Shown in pieces: positions 5,351-7,604 of a stretch of DNA of 7,604 nucleotides. The notes under the pieces were generated by a model. The model searched no databases. It was not told the origin of the DNA and saw nothing but the letters and a program-made list of their open reading frames with translations. Position 1 is the first letter of the stretch, and every line of letters starts with the position of its first letter. The translations under genes were made by a program, and so were the position numbers. Origin of the DNA: Polaribacter sp. (GTDB taxonomy: Bacteria; Bacteroidota; Bacteroidia; Flavobacteriales; Flavobacteriaceae); NCBI GenBank assembly GCA_003537695.1, contig DPRC01000168.1, positions 1 to 7,604 on the forward strand, given 5' to 3'.

Positions 5351-7548
5351 TGAATAAATTACAAATGGATTTACACAGTCCTCTAAAAAAGTTCTTTGGA
5401 TTTAATAAATTCAAGGGCTTACAAGAGCAAGTAATCAAGAGCATCGTAGACAAGAAGAATACTTTTGTTATCATGCCAACCGGGGGAGGGAAATCTCTGT
5501 GTTATCAATTACCAGCATTAATGCAAGAAGGTACTGCCATTGTGGTTTCACCATTGATTGCTTTAATGAAAAATCAAGTGGATGCTATCAGAGGTATTTC
5601 CGAGCACAACGGCGTTGCACATGTTTTAAACTCTTCTCTGAATAAAACTGAAATCGCGCAAGTAAAGGAAGACATTGCTTCTGGTATTACAAAACTTCTT
5701 TACGTAGCTCCAGAATCTTTGATTAAAGAAGAATATGTTACTTTTTTAAGAACACAAAAAATTTCTTTTGTCGCTATTGATGAGGCGCATTGCATCTCTG
5801 AGTGGGGTCATGATTTTAGACCAGAATACAGAAACTTAAAACATATTATAAAGGCCATAGACGATGTGCCTGTTATTTGCTTGACAGCAACTGCAACGGA
5901 AAAAGTTCAAGAAGATATTTTAAAAACTTTAGGAATTACAGATGCCAATAGATTTAAAGCTTCTTTTAATAGAGCAAATCTATTCTACGAGGTACGACCG
6001 AAAACAAAGGAAGTAGAAAAAGATATTATTCGTTTTGTAAAACAACGGGTAGGAAAATCTGGAATTATATACTGCTTAAGTAGAAAAAAAGTTGAAGAAG
6101 TTGCTCAAATTTTGCAAGTAAATGGATTGAATGCAGTTCCGTATCACGCAGGTTTAGATGCAAAAACGCGGGTAAGACATCAAGATATGTTTTTGATGGA
6201 AGACTGCGATATTGTGGTTGCAACGATTGCATTTGGTATGGGAATAGACAAACCAGATGTGCGTTTTGTTATTCATCATGACATTCCAAAAAGTTTAGAA
6301 AGTTATTATCAGGAAACGGGCAGAGCAGGTCGTGATGATGGTGAGGGGTATTGTTTGGCTTTTTATGCATACAAAGACATTGAGAAGTTAGAAAAATTTA
6401 TGGCTAGTAAGCCAGTTGCCGAGCAGGAAATTGGTCATGCATTGTTGCAAGAAGTTGTTGGTTATGCGGAGACTTCCATGAATAGGCGAAAGTATTTGTT
6501 ACATTATTTTGGGGAAGATTTTGATGAGGTCAACGGCGATGGAGCGAATATGGATGATAATTCTAGAAATCCAAAGAAAAAGCACGAAGCAAAAGAAAAC
6601 GTAGCAAAACTATTGTCTGTTGTAAAACAGACCCTTCAAAAATATAAGTCTAAAGAAGTGGTAAATACAATGGTTGGTAAAGAAAATGCTTTGCTAACAT
6701 CACACAGAACGCATTTACAGCCATTTTTTGGAATTGGTAAGGATCGGACTGCTGCATATTGGATGGCCTTAATACGGCAAGTGCTGGTCGTTCATTTTAT
6801 TAAAAAAGAAATAGAACAATACGGAGTTATTAAATTAACTGCAGGTGGAGCTGCCTATATTCAAAATCCAACCTCTTTCATGATGACAGAGGATCATTCT
6901 TATTCTGCAGAAAATGACATTGCAATTATTACAAGTGCGAAGTCTTCGGGGGCAGTCTTAGATACCAACCTTGTGAAGTTATTAAAAGACTTGCGTAAAA
7001 AAGTAGCATTAAAACAAGGAGTTCCTCCTTTTGCTGTCTTCCAAGATCCGTCTTTAGACGATATGGCCTTGAAATACCCAATCAACTTAGAAGAACTTTC
7101 TACTGTTCACGGAGTTGGAGAAGGAAAAGCAAGGAAGTTTGGTAAAGATTTTATAGGTTTAATTAATGCCTATGTAGATGAAAATGAGGTATTAAGACCG
7201 GATGATTTAATTGTTAAGAGTACTGGCACAAATTCTGGTTTAAAATTATATATTATTCAAAATACAGATAGAAAGTTGTCCTTAGAAGATATTTCAAAAT
7301 CAAAAGGCTTAGAGATAAAAGACCTTATCAAGGAAATGGAAGCGATTATCTTTTCAGGGACAAAATTAGACATTAACTATGCTTTAGATGATGTTTTAGA
7401 CGAGGAGCAACAGGAAGAAATTCACGAATATTTCATGGAGGCAGAAACGGACAAAATTCAAGATGCATTGGATGAGTTTGAGGGAGATTATGATGAAGAT
7501 GAGCTGCGCTTAATGCGAATTAAATTTATAAATGAAGTTGGGAATTAA
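5350..7548 (+). CDS. recQ: ATP-dependent DNA helicase RecQ, zinc-ligand cysteines absent
   Basis: RecQ is a 3'-5' DNA helicase acting in recombination and repair of stalled forks. The 732-residue protein has motif 0 around F21-Q25, motif I PTGGGKS (43-49, K48), SPLIAL (67-72), DEAH (144-147), the aromatic-rich loop CISEWGHDFRPEY (148-160), TATAT (179-183, with L178 before) and motif VI QETGRAGRD (321-329). The zinc subdomain follows at about 370-410, but the four cysteines known from E. coli RecQ (C380 and CGNCDIC) are replaced: N378 stands in MNRRK, and NGDGANMDDN (395-404) contains none. A winged-helix RQC domain (about 412-515, with FFGIGKD and WMALIRQ) and an HRDC domain (about 540-612) come next. 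A tail of about 115 residues resembles the HTH_40 type (LSLEDISKSKGLEIKDLI), then becomes acidic. It is longer than E. coli RecQ (about 610). The ATG at 5350 is preferred; Met6 is possible. Confidence 0.95.
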   Translation: MNKLQMDLHSPLKKFFGFNKFKGLQEQVIKSIVDKKNTFVIMPTGGGKSLCYQLPALMQEGTAIVVSPLIALMKNQVDAIRGISEHNGVAHVLNSSLNKTEIAQVKEDIASGITKLLYVAPESLIKEEYVTFLRTQKISFVAIDEAHCISEWGHDFRPEYRNLKHIIKAIDDVPVICLTATATEKVQEDILKTLGITDANRFKASFNRANLFYEVRPKTKEVEKDIIRFVKQRVGKSGIIYCLSRKKVEEVAQILQVNGLNAVPYHAGLDAKTRVRHQDMFLMEDCDIVVATIAFGMGIDKPDVRFVIHHDIPKSLESYYQETGRAGRDDGEGYCLAFYAYKDIEKLEKFMASKPVAEQEIGHALLQEVVGYAETSMNRRKYLLHYFGEDFDEVNGDGANMDDNSRNPKKKHEAKENVAKLLSVVKQTLQKYKSKEVVNTMVGKENALLTSHRTHLQPFFGIGKDRTAAYWMALIRQVLVVHFIKKEIEQYGVIKLTAGGAAYIQNPTSFMMTEDHSYSAENDIAIITSAKSSGAVLDTNLVKLLKDLRKKVALKQGVPPFAVFQDPSLDDMALKYPINLEELSTVHGVGEGKARKFGKDFIGLINAYVDENEVLRPDDLIVKSTGTNSGLKLYIIQNTDRKLSLEDISKSKGLEIKDLIKEMEAIIFSGTKLDINYALDDVLDEEQQEEIHEYFMEAETDKIQDALDEFEGDYDEDELRLMRIKFINEVGN

Positions 7549-7604
7549 AATGAATACTCAATGTTAATTAACTATTTAACTTTATTCTCCGAAAATGTTT
7601 TTTA

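Noticed and set aside
6900..7085. 61-codon open frame on the minus strand inside recQ
   Set aside because: Antisense to the HRDC region of an intact recQ, with no independent support.
7561..7604. Possible start of another gene (ATG at 7561, open to the right edge, 14 codons, MLINYLTLFS...)
   Set aside because: Too short to judge, no leader signal, and the translation matches nothing I recognise. The sequence beyond the edge would settle it.
7549..7604. Terminator after recQ
   Set aside because: GTTAATTAAC (7563-7572) is a palindrome but has no loop, no GC stem and no following T-tract of the usual kind, so it is not a credible intrinsic terminator.

Overview
The window looks like a piece of a Flavobacteriaceae (Bacteroidota) chromosome. 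The DNA is AT-rich, start codons have A-rich leaders rather than strong Shine-Dalgarno sites, one promoter fits the Bacteroidota -33/-7 pattern (TTTG, 19 bases, TAAATTTG), and the proteins resemble flavobacterial versions of their families. The family assignments come from motif reading and recalled family features, not from a database search.

Layout from left to right. (1) Positions 1-211, minus strand: the first 70 codons of a YheT-type alpha/beta hydrolase that runs off the left edge. (2) After a 108-bp divergent gap, a plus-strand pair: pssA (phosphatidylserine synthase, 320-1045) and, 5 bp later, a soluble GAF histidine kinase (1051-2250). (3) A minus-strand block that meets the kinase gene tail to tail with a 4-bp overlap. 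In transcription order it is kdsD (arabinose-5-phosphate isomerase, 5226-4258), tatC (4258-3431), an AhpD-like carboxymuconolactone decarboxylase family gene (3456-3106) and lptB (2984-2247). kdsD and tatC share one base (TAATG), and tatC overlaps the AhpD-like gene by 26 bp, so these three almost certainly form one operon. lptB follows after 121 bp. (4) After a 123-bp divergent gap carrying the kdsD promoter, recQ runs rightward (5350-7548). The last 56 bases hold no gene I can support.

The theme is envelope building. PssA starts the phosphatidylethanolamine branch of phospholipid synthesis, KdsD supplies the precursor of Kdo for LPS, LptB powers LPS export to the outer membrane, and TatC exports folded proteins. 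RecQ is a DNA repair helicase that shares only the divergent promoter region. I see no mobile element, CRISPR array, RNA gene, toxin-antitoxin pair or defence system, and no new multigene system.

The points most worth a second look are a RecQ with all four zinc-ligand cysteine positions replaced, a kdsD gene that can only start at TTG, a TatC with two cysteines in an enlarged first periplasmic loop, and the tight overlaps between genes.
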